Shown here in pieces: positions 31,588-41,721 of a stretch of DNA of 64,000 nt. The position numbers and the translations under genes are program-made. Source of the DNA: Bombardia bombarda (taxonomy: Eukaryota > Ascomycota > Sordariomycetes > Sordariales > Lasiosphaeriaceae); NCBI GenBank assembly GCA_030512295.1, contig JAULSR010000001.1:5913001-5977000 (forward strand). Reading direction: 5' to 3'. Positions within the stretch are counted from its first letter, which is position 1. Every line of letters begins with the position of its first letter. Below the pieces are notes generated by a model that saw only the letters and a program-made list of their open reading frames with translations, did no database searches and had not been told where the DNA came from.

Positions 31588-32144
31588 CGCCGCTGCTGCC
31601 GCGGGTGACCGTCTTTGTGCTCAACCGGCGCGGCATGGACAACCTGGCCGTCGACCTCGTGCGCGTCAGCGACTGCGAGATGGCGCAGGAGCTTATCATC
31701 TTTCGGCTCGAGGGCGACGAGGGGGGTGATGGTGATGGCGAGACTGACGGCAGCGATGGTGGCGGTGGGCGAGCTGGTCCGGCGGTAGGGAAGGGGAAGA
31801 AGGTGATTGGGATATGGATTCATGCGGACGAGGAGGATACCCGGCAGGTGAATATGGATATTATTCTGGCTGCGTGGCAGCAGGCGCGCGTGGCGCTGGG
31901 GGCGGGGAATGAGCCGGCGGCCGCGTGGGGGCAGGAGGCGGATGGGCAGGAGGAGACGGAGGAGGAGGGGGAGACGGAGACGGAGACTGAGGAGGAGGGC
32001 CAGACGGAGGACGAGGGCGCGGCGGTTGCGGGCACATATGCGAGCAATGGGTTTGCGGAGGGTAGTGGTGGCGGCGGCCGTCCAATGGGCAGGCGGATAG
32101 ATGTCAACGATCTTTTTGGGCTGGGGAAGGGTGTCTTTCGGTAG
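31149..32144 (+). CDS. DCP1: mRNA-decapping enzyme subunit 1 (DCP1)
   Basis: 331 residues from the ATG at 31149. The start is chosen because MSRPTPRKSRLNRN opens a typical disordered leader. The EVH1-like domain carries NLSVLARYLPGIQSILSIAA, AVTYTFLE, WEKEAVEGTMFVCER, VTVFVLNRRGMDNLAVDL and IGIWIHADEEDTRQVN, all hallmark segments of DCP1. DCP1 activates the decapping enzyme DCP2 in mRNA turnover and P-bodies. A 13-residue poly-Gln encoded by pure CAG (31548..31586) is inserted in a loop of the domain. The acidic tail (EETEEEGETETETEEEG) ends with RRIDVNDLFGLGKGVFR. That tail's last motif recurs, degenerate, about 190 bp downstream. The gene is divergent from the inositol phosphatase gene. Confidence 0.9.
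31548..31586. repeat. (CAG)13 tract in DCP1
   Basis: Thirteen uninterrupted CAG codons encoding poly-Gln within the EVH1-like domain. Confidence 0.95.
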
Positions 32145-32440
32145 GACCAGAAGCCGGGTAGATTAACAAAGACTAAGACTAGGGAAGAGGGACAGACGGG
32201 AAAGCAGCAGCAAACGAAGGACAAGGGCAAAGGCGTAGCGATTGTGCCCAAGGGCACAGATTCGAGAGGCGGTTCAAGGGGTAGGTGAACAGATGTCAAC
32301 GATCTTTTTGGGTCGGAGAAGCGTGTTTTTTGGGGGGGGGAGGAAAAGAAGCCCGTGTGGAAGTAAGGTAGATGGCGTTGGGGCTCACGACTTGCTTGGG
32401 TGGACGGGAATGGGCAGACAGGCGTCAACCTAGCTCAGGG
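32145..32440. repeat. Degenerate direct duplication of the DCP1 3' end
   Basis: AGATGTCAACGATCTTTTTG, which encodes the DCP1 C-terminal DVNDLF, is repeated exactly at about 32291. Weaker matches to the preceding acidic-tail coding sequence lie before it (GGACAGACGGGAAAGCAGC against GGCCAGACGGAGGACGAGG). The downstream copy is outside the reading frame. It looks like an old tandem duplication. Confidence 0.6.
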
Positions 32441-32740
32441 GTCACGATCAGCGATTTGTTTTTGTCCTTGGAGTTTATCTTTATTTTTCTTCGTGCCCGG
32501 ATGGGGATTTTTCAGCGGCGGTTATAGCTACATTTAACAGCAATCACGTCGTGTTCTTAGCGGGTTAAAGTGCAACATCCCCTCGCTGGTCTAGACTTGT
32601 ACTGTGCAAATTTCGGGGAGTGCACACTGTGCTTGTGACATGGGCCAATTTTAACCTTCCCTCTGCATCAGAGCACAGCACTGGCCTACTAATAACCAAA
32701 AACCTTGATTCACGCCTCGGTGAAGTTTCTTGCCGCGAAG

Positions 32741-33600
32741 ATGGTAGATGGCCTCAATCAGCAACCGCCAGAACTCGAGCCAATTCCAAGTCCGGCAAAT
32801 AATGCCATCGCCGTGACTGCGCGGGCCCACCTCTCCACCATTTCCTCTTTTGGCCGATGGCTGGACGAACACACCGCTGCGGAGAGGAAGTACGGGGGCG
32901 TCATTTCTAAAATCAAGCAACGGCTGGAGGTTTATAGAGAACGTGTCATTGCCGCGCAGCGTGATCATGGCGACAGCAGCATCTCTCAAGAAATCACCCC
33001 GTGGGAGCTGGTGGCCCGCACGCAGTCAGGCACAGGTGGGCTCGGCATCGTGGTGACGGGGCCGAGCCCAGAGGACCGTGTCGAGATTACGGCCAAGGAT
33101 GGGAAGGAGGCAAAATTTATCAAGGGTGTAGGCCAATTGGTGATTGTGTTGGAAGAATGAAGTCAGCAGCTGACGTCAAGCTTTCTCTGATGCAGGACCA
33201 ATACCTCGGCTACATGTCCAGAGTGGTGAGATTTCAACACCTCTGCTCCGTTTGAAAGCATACCTACTGACCGGTTTGGATCCAGTGTCGAGACATGTCA
33301 CAAGCAGAAAGGGACTTTTTCTCGCTGGTTCGCGTGTCCAGGGAGATTGAACACGAGAGATCTCAGCTCAGGTAACCCTGATCTTGTTTGTTTCCATGAC
33401 GGATGATCACAGCTGCTGATCAACACTGTGGTAGCCAACCCGCCAAGGAGACTGTGCAGACACATATTCGTCTTTTGAAAGAGTACAACGACATGAAGGA
33501 CATTGGGCAGCAGCTCATTGGGCTCGTTGCTGACAACAGGGGAGTTCGCGTCGGAACTTTGTATGAAGACGGACAGTATGGCGTCTCGGCGAATGATTAG
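32741..33600 (+). CDS. Swi5/Sae3-type recombination mediator protein
   Basis: Proposed exons are 32741..33139, 33196..33225, 33286..33371 and 33435..33600, all in phase, about 226 residues. The C-terminal exon is the signature: HIRLLKEYNDMKDIGQQLIG followed by LVADNRGVRVGTLYEDGQYG and AND. This matches the Swi5 pattern (LLHEYNDIKD, RGV, ELYPEFG, MND) closely. Swi5 with Sfr1 stabilises Rad51/Dmc1 filaments in homologous recombination. The preceding exons contribute a coiled coil (SQAERDFFSLVRVSREIEHE). The 133-residue N-terminal exon (ISSFGRWLDEHTAAERKYGG) is longer than in small Swi5 proteins and could be a separate or alternative product, since its open frame reads on to a stop at 33160. Swi5 identity of the 3' part is fairly sure; the junction at 33139 is less so. 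Confidence 0.65.
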
Positions 33601-33883
33601 CTTCAACTGGGACACTCTCGTCTCTCGGTGCATTTTACTCCTTTTTTCTATGCCTGAGTGGGTGTAGGGTTTCCTTAGTCAATGTTAATTTGCTACGTTT
33701 CTTTTCTTACGTTAATTGTTTACAAAGTTTTCCAACATCACTACATGTACAGACAAGGACACAGATTGAATGCACAAGATGAAGAGTAGAAGGCAAGACA
33801 TTTAATCATGAATTTCCGTTTTCAAAATTTCATTTCTGTCATGTTCACATTGCATCCTCCTAGGTCTGACACGTAGTCACCAC

Positions 33884-34473
33884 CTAACCCTTCTTGCAGC
33901 TGACAAAGTTGTTGCCACTCGCACCAGTGTGGGTAATGAGGAGGTCCAAGGCTCCCTTAGAGTCGAAGACGACACGGTCCGCACCGGGCGAGCTGCCCGA
34001 GTAGACGGCGCCACTTGAGAGGATGGGGAACTCGTACCAAGGGGCAGCGGTCGGGAAGCTGAAGCCTTCGTAGTTGTTATACTGGTGGGGGTATTTGCCT
34101 GATGGGAGTCATGGTAAGTAAAGAGTCATTCACTTTCTCATTTCAAGTTGTTTATGTGCCCAGGCAGGTTGGAATAGGTAGGTGGGTACACATACTTGAA
34201 CCAAGAGTCGAGCCCGACTTGTACAGGGAGTAGCCCTTGCTGACGGCAGAGTTGATGTTGGCGGTGGTGTAGCAGACGGTACCGCAGGTGTAGGCGCACG
34301 CCCTCGTCTCCAGGTCGGCGCTGACCTCGATGGGGATGGCTGCCGCCGACACGGCGACGGCCGCCGACACGAGCGTGAGCAGGGAGGAGAGGAACTGACG
34401 GGGTTGTGTTAGTGTTGCCTCACACAATGGATGGATGTTGATGAGAGAGGGTGAGATTTCTCACCTGAACCAT
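33884..34473 (-). CDS. Secreted guanyl-specific ribonuclease (RNase T1/F1 family)
   Basis: Three exons: a 9-nt first exon 34465..34473 (Met-Val-Gln), then 34196..34394 and 33884..34098, giving 140 residues. The signal peptide is FLSSLLTLVSAAVAVSAAA. A short propeptide ends near LETR, with the mature enzyme starting ACAYTCGTVCY. Family hallmarks are YPHQYNNYEGFSF (catalytic His region), WYEFPILSS (catalytic Glu), GADRVVFD (Arg) and ITHTGASGNNFVSC (second His). All catalytic positions are present. It cleaves single-stranded RNA after G outside the cell, probably for phosphate and nucleotide scavenging. The micro-exon start is supported by GTGAGA and GTCAG splice signals and is common in this family. 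Confidence 0.88.
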
Positions 34474-34566
34474 GTTTGCGGTCTGGTGGAGGCTGGAAGG
34501 AGGACTCGGAAAGCTTGAGGGTATCACAACTTCTGGTTTGTCGAAATCACGGTTCCTGTCTCGGGC

Positions 34567-34576
34567 TTATATATAC
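34567..34576 (-). promoter_or_regulatory. TATA box of the RNase gene
   Basis: On the minus strand TATATATAAG lies about 95-105 bp upstream of the start codon, a normal place for a fungal TATA element. Confidence 0.5.
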
Positions 34577-36479
34577 CACCTTCGTCGGCTAACACGACAG
34601 AAAACACACACCGACGACTGGAATGGTGATACGGGTTGTACTGTCCGAAAGGGGAAGGTTCTTTTTTCTCTTGCTGCCCTGACCCGACGTCCGACCTGAA
34701 GTTGTCTACATGTACAACCCCCCACCCCCCCTGATGGTCTGGAGATCCATACATGGCGATCCACGATCAAGGTAACACAGCTATCTCCGATTCCTGCTTG
34801 GCTGCTAGCACGCGGCTGCCCTGTTGCCAATCAGGATAAGGGACACACAGATCGATGGCATGGAACAGGTCAGATGAAGTTTGTATTCTCCGCTGGTTCT
34901 ACAGGTACCCGCCTGCTAATCTGATGCAGTGGTCAAGTGCCATTCATCTCATGGTCCTGGCCTTGGAAGAAATGTTCCGTCTTTCATGTTATAGCGAATG
35001 CTTGGCCCCCGTTGCTTTTCGACTGGCTATCGGCCGGCATGTGGGGTTGGGGAAAAGGCAAGGTGGGTGGCATGCAGCGCTTCCTGTGTCGCATATCCGG
35101 GCTGGGGTACCTCTGGACGGTGCTATGAATGGGTGGAAGAGGACATCACTTGGTGGTTCAATAAGCCAGCGAGCGGGACAACACGGGTGGGCAGTTTTGC
35201 TCTTGATTGGCTCGAAATGGCAATCCGGGGATAGCGCCGCCCCACGTTTCTTTCGAGCGAGCATGGGAGCATGAGAGCCGGCCGGTAGATCTATGTGTGG
35301 GACGTCGGTAGAGGGGCCCAAGTGGGCTAGAGGCGAAACGAACCAACCCGGCCCGATCTTTGAAATGGCTGCCAACCCCTGAAACTCCCTTGTCCCAAGG
35401 CGGCAGCTCTATATTCGATATCGCAACACTCGAGCCAGCTACTGCTGCTTATCAGCCATAACCCCACAAGATGAGAAATGGAGATGGCTGCCACACTGCA
35501 TGCGTCTTGCTTAAACGACGTTGCTTGGTGGCCTTGCTCCTTACCAAAACGGCAATTTCCCCTTGCTCTTGGGCGTCGCTGCACACACTTACACGCCTGT
35601 TTGCTGACGCTAGAAATCAAGATGCGCAGGATGAGTCTGGATTATGGTGAGCATTGCTGCATTGCCGCCCTTTATTGGGAGTAGTGGTTCGGAGACCGGC
35701 GAGCTGCGAGCTGCGAGCTTCGAGCTTCGAGGTCGCATTATCATGCAACTGCCAGCGCCGGCTGAAGCTTGTGGTTGAGAAACAGGGAGTTCGATATCGG
35801 AATCTCGACGTGAGCAATTTCCATTTTCCGTCTTTGGACCTGAGCAGTCGCTGCTATAGCCTGAGCTGTGGGTGAGCCTGGCTGAGCAGGAGGTGAGTCG
35901 TGGTGAGTGGACAGGGCTGCCCTGGCAGGACTGCAATCGCCGCTAGAATTGGCACGGCATAATGTACGCGCGGAGTCTCAATTTTGCAAAGGGAAGTTCG
36001 ATTTGGACTCAGCTCTACAGAGATGACCGCAAGCTCTATAGGACTGGTGTCATGGATTGGATGTCGAGCAAGATTGGACTGATCACAGGCCAGTTTCTCG
36101 ATCGTCGGTGAAGCCGAGGCATGCTGGGGATTGCATGATGAACGAGTCCTGGCAGGAGCCTGGAGTGGCTGAGATTTCATGCGCAAGATCAGGTTGATAT
36201 CAGGACAACATACGGCAGTTGCAAGCGGCATGCTGCTGTGTGGACAAGACCAGTCCAATTCCGAGAAGTAGGCGCCCACGGATTTCCACTTAAGCCGCTC
36301 AGTTCCCCTCGCTGGATATTGCACATGTGCTCAAACTGGTCTTCTCCTCTGCCCACTTCGTTTCGCGATAGCTGCCTTTGAGAGTACACAATTGTTCAGT
36401 TTGCATTTTCCCTATCAAATCAACCACTCTGCAACAAAAATACTCTCTGATCTTCTGAACCCAGCCGTTCATGTCTTCA
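34577..36479. other. Gene-poor stretch of about 1.9 kb
   Basis: Many short ORFs on both strands, none with recognisable protein features. No repeats with clear boundaries were seen. Confidence 0.4.
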
Positions 36480-39052
36480 CTCAACGCCAGCAGCAGCTAG
36501 AGAATACACAGGCCTACAGCCAACTTTTCCTGTTCTGGACATCAAATTGAGGCGGAGAGAAATACAGCAGCAATAGCTAAAGGTACGTGGACAAGCTACA
36601 CCGAAAATGAATTCGTTCTGTGCGCTTCTGCTGACAATGACAATGTATCAGACGACGATCTTCCATTTCTCAAGGAGCAGTCTCAGGCAACTTTGCGTCC
36701 AAAGATCTCAACTAAGGCTTCGAACGCCAGATCCACCCTTCAGCGTCTAGAACAGCCAGCTCTTTACCAGGCCGGACTACAATGCAACCGAGCACAATCA
36801 GGGGTCAGGTGAATGTCAGGGTGGTAGTCGAGGCAGGTGCACCAGCCGTCCCTGATGCTCGGAAGCGGTCTGCTAATCAGATGCAGATCAACCATTGACT
36901 CGATAATAACGACTCAGATGACGCAGGTGTTTGGGATAAGGCTAAAGGCGTTTCCGGCGATGTCGATAATGGGTGTATTGAATAGGACACAACTCTGTTT
37001 AACACCTTCACAACCTCAGAACTCAACTCTTAGCCGCACGGCGTGCCTTCTTCTGCTTCGGCACAAGCCTAACCCTAGACTCTCTCCTAATTCTCCAAGC
37101 CACTGGAAGATCAGACCAACCAGCAAAGTATTGGCAGTATCACTCGGAGCGCACCAGTGCATTCTGCGCTCTGCTACTTAAGCTTTCCGACAGCGGCGAC
37201 GATGGATAGACTGAGGAGAACATGCCTGAAATGGAGAGGGATCTGGGGTTGGCTTTGGGAGAGCAACAAGTGAAGTCATCATCGGCCGGCACCTTCCTCC
37301 CCAAGTCATCACTCGGTCAAGGAACTACAAAACGAGATTCGGAGTCAAGGACACAGCGAAACTACCGGCAGCAGACCAGAAGCAGATACCTCTCGATATG
37401 GCACAGCCCAGGGTATTGAGGAGTTGGTGGAAGTTGGAGGCATAGCAATGCAGGAACAGCAAGAGCTTGCAGCACAGGAGGAAGAGCTCGGGCTGCCCGC
37501 TGTTGGTGGAAATCCATCCGCTGGACCTGGTCATTTGCGTCGACGCGGACGACCCTGAAGATAAGGAAGCCACCGAGGCTCTGCCAGCCGCACAACCCCA
37601 GATCCCCGACGAGCACCATCGTCGTCTGTGTGGGATACACATCCGGTCGCTTGCTGGGCGCCAGACAGTCACAACCCAATACTGAATCGTATTGGGGGGG
37701 CATCCAAACAGGTCAGATACTTGGGTCATCGAAGACGACATACGAATTTCAATGCTACGGCCGCCTTGCGAACAACCTTCTCAAGACTTAGTCCCACCGG
37801 TGGAAAGGGATGGCATTCGAGTTCACCGCATGCGCTATGACAGCTGCAGCAGAGGCAAGAGCAATTTCGAGTACCAGGTTGATCAACCCCGCAGCTGGAT
37901 TACTGAAGATCAGATCACGCTCAGCTCTATGGTACTCTGATTTAAGAGAATCCTAGTTTGGAAGAAGTTGAGGAACATGTCGTTAACGAAACACGTCTCA
38001 AATAGCGCCTCCCCACTCCTTACGCCAAGCACAGTCTGGGGTCCATCTCAAGCAGTCAGCGACTCCGATCCATGACAATCACCGCCGTACCCGGCACCGG
38101 GTGGCGAGCCCGAGTCGGGGAAACAGCGAGAGAAGCAGAGGCACCAGGTCACGCACAGAGATCAGTAGCGAAACCCACCATTGCACAAACACAAATGACA
38201 CCTCAGATACAAGCGGTGAGGACCCACGACCTGCAATGTGACGAAAGCCATGCTCAGCGCCTACCGTAACTACACCTCCAAGTCCGACGGTCTCGTCCTC
38301 TTGGGTCGCCCTCGACCACTAAGCTCGAGATTAACAGCAATAACAGGAGGATATGGTAGTAGATGAGATAAGGCACGAGGTAGTGGAGCAGGAACTGGAG
38401 GAGGCCGACGACGATGACGATAATGGCAACTCAAAGGGCATAACCATATCCTCCACACCCAAGGTAAGATATCACGACAAGCCCCTATGCGGCTCAGCCA
38501 CTGATATAGGCAGACCTACGCACACGCCAGCCTTAACGAACCCCAAAATCCCCAGTCGACTCACCGTGAAGCGCGAACGATCTCTGCCTTAACCAGCCCG
38601 GATTTGCAAGCATCCAAGACTAGGGGCGCAGTATCTCCATCCTGCGAACATATTCCCTCAAAGAGGTCCAGTCAGCGAGTTTGGAACCCTCTCAGCGTCG
38701 CGAGAAGATCCCCACGCAAATACTGCACAAGGGGTGAGCTTGCTGAGCTATCAATTCTCACAACAGCTTGTCCCCGCAGAGGCAGGCCGACGTCTTGATG
38801 GTAAGTCGCTTCATTTATAGTTATGACTCATCTAATATGCTAGCAGGCTTTTGACCCTGAAGAACTCGATCTGACAATAGATTCCAAGGGAGTCCCTGTA
38901 TAATGACGTGAAATGGATTGAAGGGAAGGAACAGTGGGTATACTGGAAGGGATGTAATGTTACCGTCTATGAGAAAGACAGCGAGGGGAAGAGGCAGGAG
39001 AAGGTGCTCGACATGCTTTCTGGGCAGGGAAACATTCCTGCAACGTTGTAAG
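36480..39052 (+). pseudogene. Large decayed gene of unknown family
   Basis: Protein-like segments occur in order on the + strand, separated by stops and frameshifts. They are QRQQQLENTQAYSQL; QIEAERNTAAIAK (then a GTACGT..TATCAG intron); DDDLPFLKEQSQATLRPK with LEQPALYQAG; GQVNVRVVVEAGAPAVPDAR; MQEQQELAAQEEELGLPAVG followed by an Arg/Gly/Pro-rich AT-hook-like patch; an acidic EVVEQELEEADDDDDNGNS; and near the end LSPQRQADVLM, a GTAAGT..TAGCAG intron, AFDPEELDLTIDSKGVPV, a one-base shift, then YNDVKWIEGKEQWVYWKG, CNVTVYEKDSEGKRQEKVLD and MLSGQGNIPATL before a stop. The residue pattern suggests a large, disordered nuclear protein. I do not recognise the family. Boundaries are approximate. Confidence 0.4.
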
Positions 39053-40298
39053 AGGTTTCATTTTCTAACGTCAAATGTTACATTTCCGTTCACTGGGATT
39101 GTCTAGTCTCAAGATGGTTATAACATGACGTCCAATTTCAGAATCATACATGACTAGCGAGGATGAACTTTCCGTTTTCCAGTGTGAGTTTCGATGAGTT
39201 TGGCGCCTCCAATGGTGCGTAACATGACAAAGGTTGTTGGCGTTGTGGTGAAAGGACCATTAACCTCAACTATAATTACTTGTTAATGTGCACACGTCCT
39301 CCACTCATACAACCCAGAAATTTCGATGTCTTGGGATAGTATGTTCCAAAGATGGTTATCCAGGGTTAGAGTTTCACTGCCAACAATCCACAGGCAATAT
39401 CTTCTAGTGAACCCAGATCTTATTTTTGTTCTTTTCCACCAACACACCACTCGCCTCACCGCTGCCATCAGCATTGGAAGCAGGGGACCATTGCAAAACC
39501 AACGCAGCTACCTATCTCTCAACCAAAGCTCTCTCTGAACCTAGCCAAGCTACCTATAAACCCATACATGCTTGTCAATTGACATCGTCGCCGGTTGACA
39601 AAAAGCGAACATGGAGACCCGATCAGGAGGCAGAGGCCGGCTTTTGTAAGACTGAGATCAGGTCCCCAATTCCAATATCTGGGCACTTTGTCTGATTCGA
39701 GGAAATAGGAACGGTCAAGAGCAGAGGTTGCATCACAAAGCTGGAGCTTTTCTTTCTCAATTAAAGATGCCCAGTCGAGATTGACGGCTCACGGTGCTCT
39801 GTCCCGTCCTGACCTTGAAATCATGGCTGGGCGTTGCTTGGAGGGTGCAGTCTGCACAAATTCGTCACGTTCGGCCTCCCTGGGGAATATCCCGAGATTA
39901 AATCACAGCGTCAGGCAGCCAACAGGAAAACCCGGATGCGATGGCGAGCGCCAACATGACGAAGGCCAAAGCTTGGCTCAGACATTCCCGGGGATCTCGG
40001 TAAGGCAACCGAACAGACTGTGGATATTGACCCGGAGCGTCGTCCTCCGCTGTCCCCGGCAGGCGGGCGGATGGTCGATCTTCCCTCGGACTCGCGCTAG
40101 CTGCCGACATGTTGCAATCCCATCGAAACTGTGGCCGCAGTCTCGCCGTCTCGTCACGGTTGGCCACCTCAGCGTCCCGGTTGCTAGCAAGTACCAAGAC
40201 ATCGCGAGTTCTGACTCCTGGTATATAACCAGAGAGCCAGACCAGCTGTCATAATAGAGAGGCGTACACTGCATCGCCTCTCCTCATCAACAACCACC
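39053..40298. other. Intergenic region upstream of the AA9 gene
   Basis: No supported gene. The last 100 bp holds the AA9 core promoter, with TATATAA at 40222..40228, 71 bp before the start codon. Confidence 0.45.
40222..40228 (+). promoter_or_regulatory. TATA box of the AA9 gene
   Basis: TATATAA about 71 bp upstream of the ATG, the expected fungal spacing. Confidence 0.55.
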
Positions 40299-41095
40299 AT
40301 GAAGATCGCCGCCCCTCTCTTCGTCGCTGGCCTCGCCAGCGGCCACACCATTTTCTCCGCCCTCGAAGTCGGCGGCGTCTCGCAAGGCGTCGGCCAGGGC
40401 GTCCGCATCCCCTCGTACAACGGCCCCATCAGCGACGTCACCTCCACCTCCATCGCCTGCAACGGCAACCCCAACCCCACGACGCCAACCTCAAAGGTCA
40501 TCACCGTCCAGGCCGGCAGCAACGTGACGGCCCTGTGGCGCTACGTCCCCGGCTCGAGCGGCACCGCCCCCAACGACATCATGGACATCAGCCACAAGGG
40601 CCCGTCCATCGCCTACCTCAAGAAGGTGACCGACGCCACCACCGACACGGGCGTCGGCCCCGGCTGGTTCAAGATCCAGGAGGACGGCATGCGCAGCGAC
40701 AGCACCTGGGGCACCGACCGCGTCGTCAACGGCCAGGGCAGGCACACCATCACCATCCCCTCCTGCATCGCCCCCGGCCAGTATCTGCTCCGCGCCGAGA
40801 TGATCGCCCTGCACGGCGCGTCTCAGTACCCCGGCGCTCAGTTCTACATGGAGTGCGCGCAGATCAATGTTGTTGGTGGTACTGGCGCAAAGACTCCGTC
40901 GACTGTCAGCTTTCCTGGTGCCTACTCGGTATGTTGACTATCATTCTCAGCCCCCGAGTGGCTGCGTCTACAAGTATGTGACAGCTACTGACATTGCATG
41001 TGATGCAGGGATCCGACCCCGGAGTTAAGCTCAGCATTTATTGGCCCGTTGTCACCAACTATGTGATTCCCGGCCCCAGCGTCTTCAAGTGCTAG
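40299..41095 (+). CDS. AA9 lytic polysaccharide monooxygenase (former GH61)
   Basis: Exons 40299..40928 and 41009..41095 (intron GTATGT..GCAG) encode 238 residues. The signal peptide MKIAAPLFVAGLASG leaves His16 as the mature N-terminus (HTIFSALEVGG), half of the copper histidine brace. The second ligand is His99 in DISHKGP. Gln181 and the axial Tyr183 are in GAQFYMECAQINV. The exon 2 ending (YWPVVTNYVIPGPSVFKC) closes the fold. There is no carbohydrate-binding module. It oxidatively cleaves cellulose or related glucans outside the cell with copper and an electron donor. It heads a run of four secreted-protein genes on the same strand and has a well placed TATA box. Confidence 0.92.
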
Positions 41096-41721
41096 GGAAA
41101 TTGGCGAGAGGGGGAGAGATGACAGTAGTCAATATCCACAATACCAATTCTTGTACATAGCCCTTTGGTTGAGCTCCTTTATCAACCGAGAAACATCATA
41201 CCTTGAGCACCCCTCTTCAATTGTATATACTGATAATATCAACCCGACACAGCTACCGTGGTACAACAGGTCCGACCGCGCTTGGTCTCAGCAGATCTCC
41301 TCTAACAAGAAGCGCGCGTGATAAAGGGTCATCACATATCCGCTAGTCTGTTTGGCAGAACGAGAATCCCCGATGAAACAATACCATGATGTGAATTGTA
41401 CTATAATGTGGGGAAATATGGACTAATGGCGATAGATTAGCAATCGCACTGTATTTCCCGGCAGTTGGCCCCCGAATCCCACGTTGTCGAAATATGACAT
41501 CTGTGTTATTTACCCAGAACACAACACAGCCATATTACCGGGTGGTATAGGTGGGAAATTGCATCTCTGTCTTTGATAGACAACCTATCAGTACAGATAA
41601 GATCAGTCCAGTATGTGTGTAGCCAGCTTCACCCTCAAGGTCATTGATCAACAAGTCATGCAAGCTCTGCTTCCAACCTCCATCCTCTCATCCTGAGAAC
41701 TCACCTTAGCCCCCCACCACC
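41096..41721. other. Intergenic region
   Basis: 3' UTR of the AA9 gene and promoter of the DUF6055 gene. No ORF of note. Confidence 0.5.

Noticed and set aside
31371..32428. Minus-strand Leu- and Pro-rich frames over DCP1
   Set aside because: Shadows of the poly-Gln and acidic regions of DCP1.
35600..36484. Several minus-strand frames of 60-156 codons
   Set aside because: Mutually overlapping, no recognisable motifs, no splice-supported extension.
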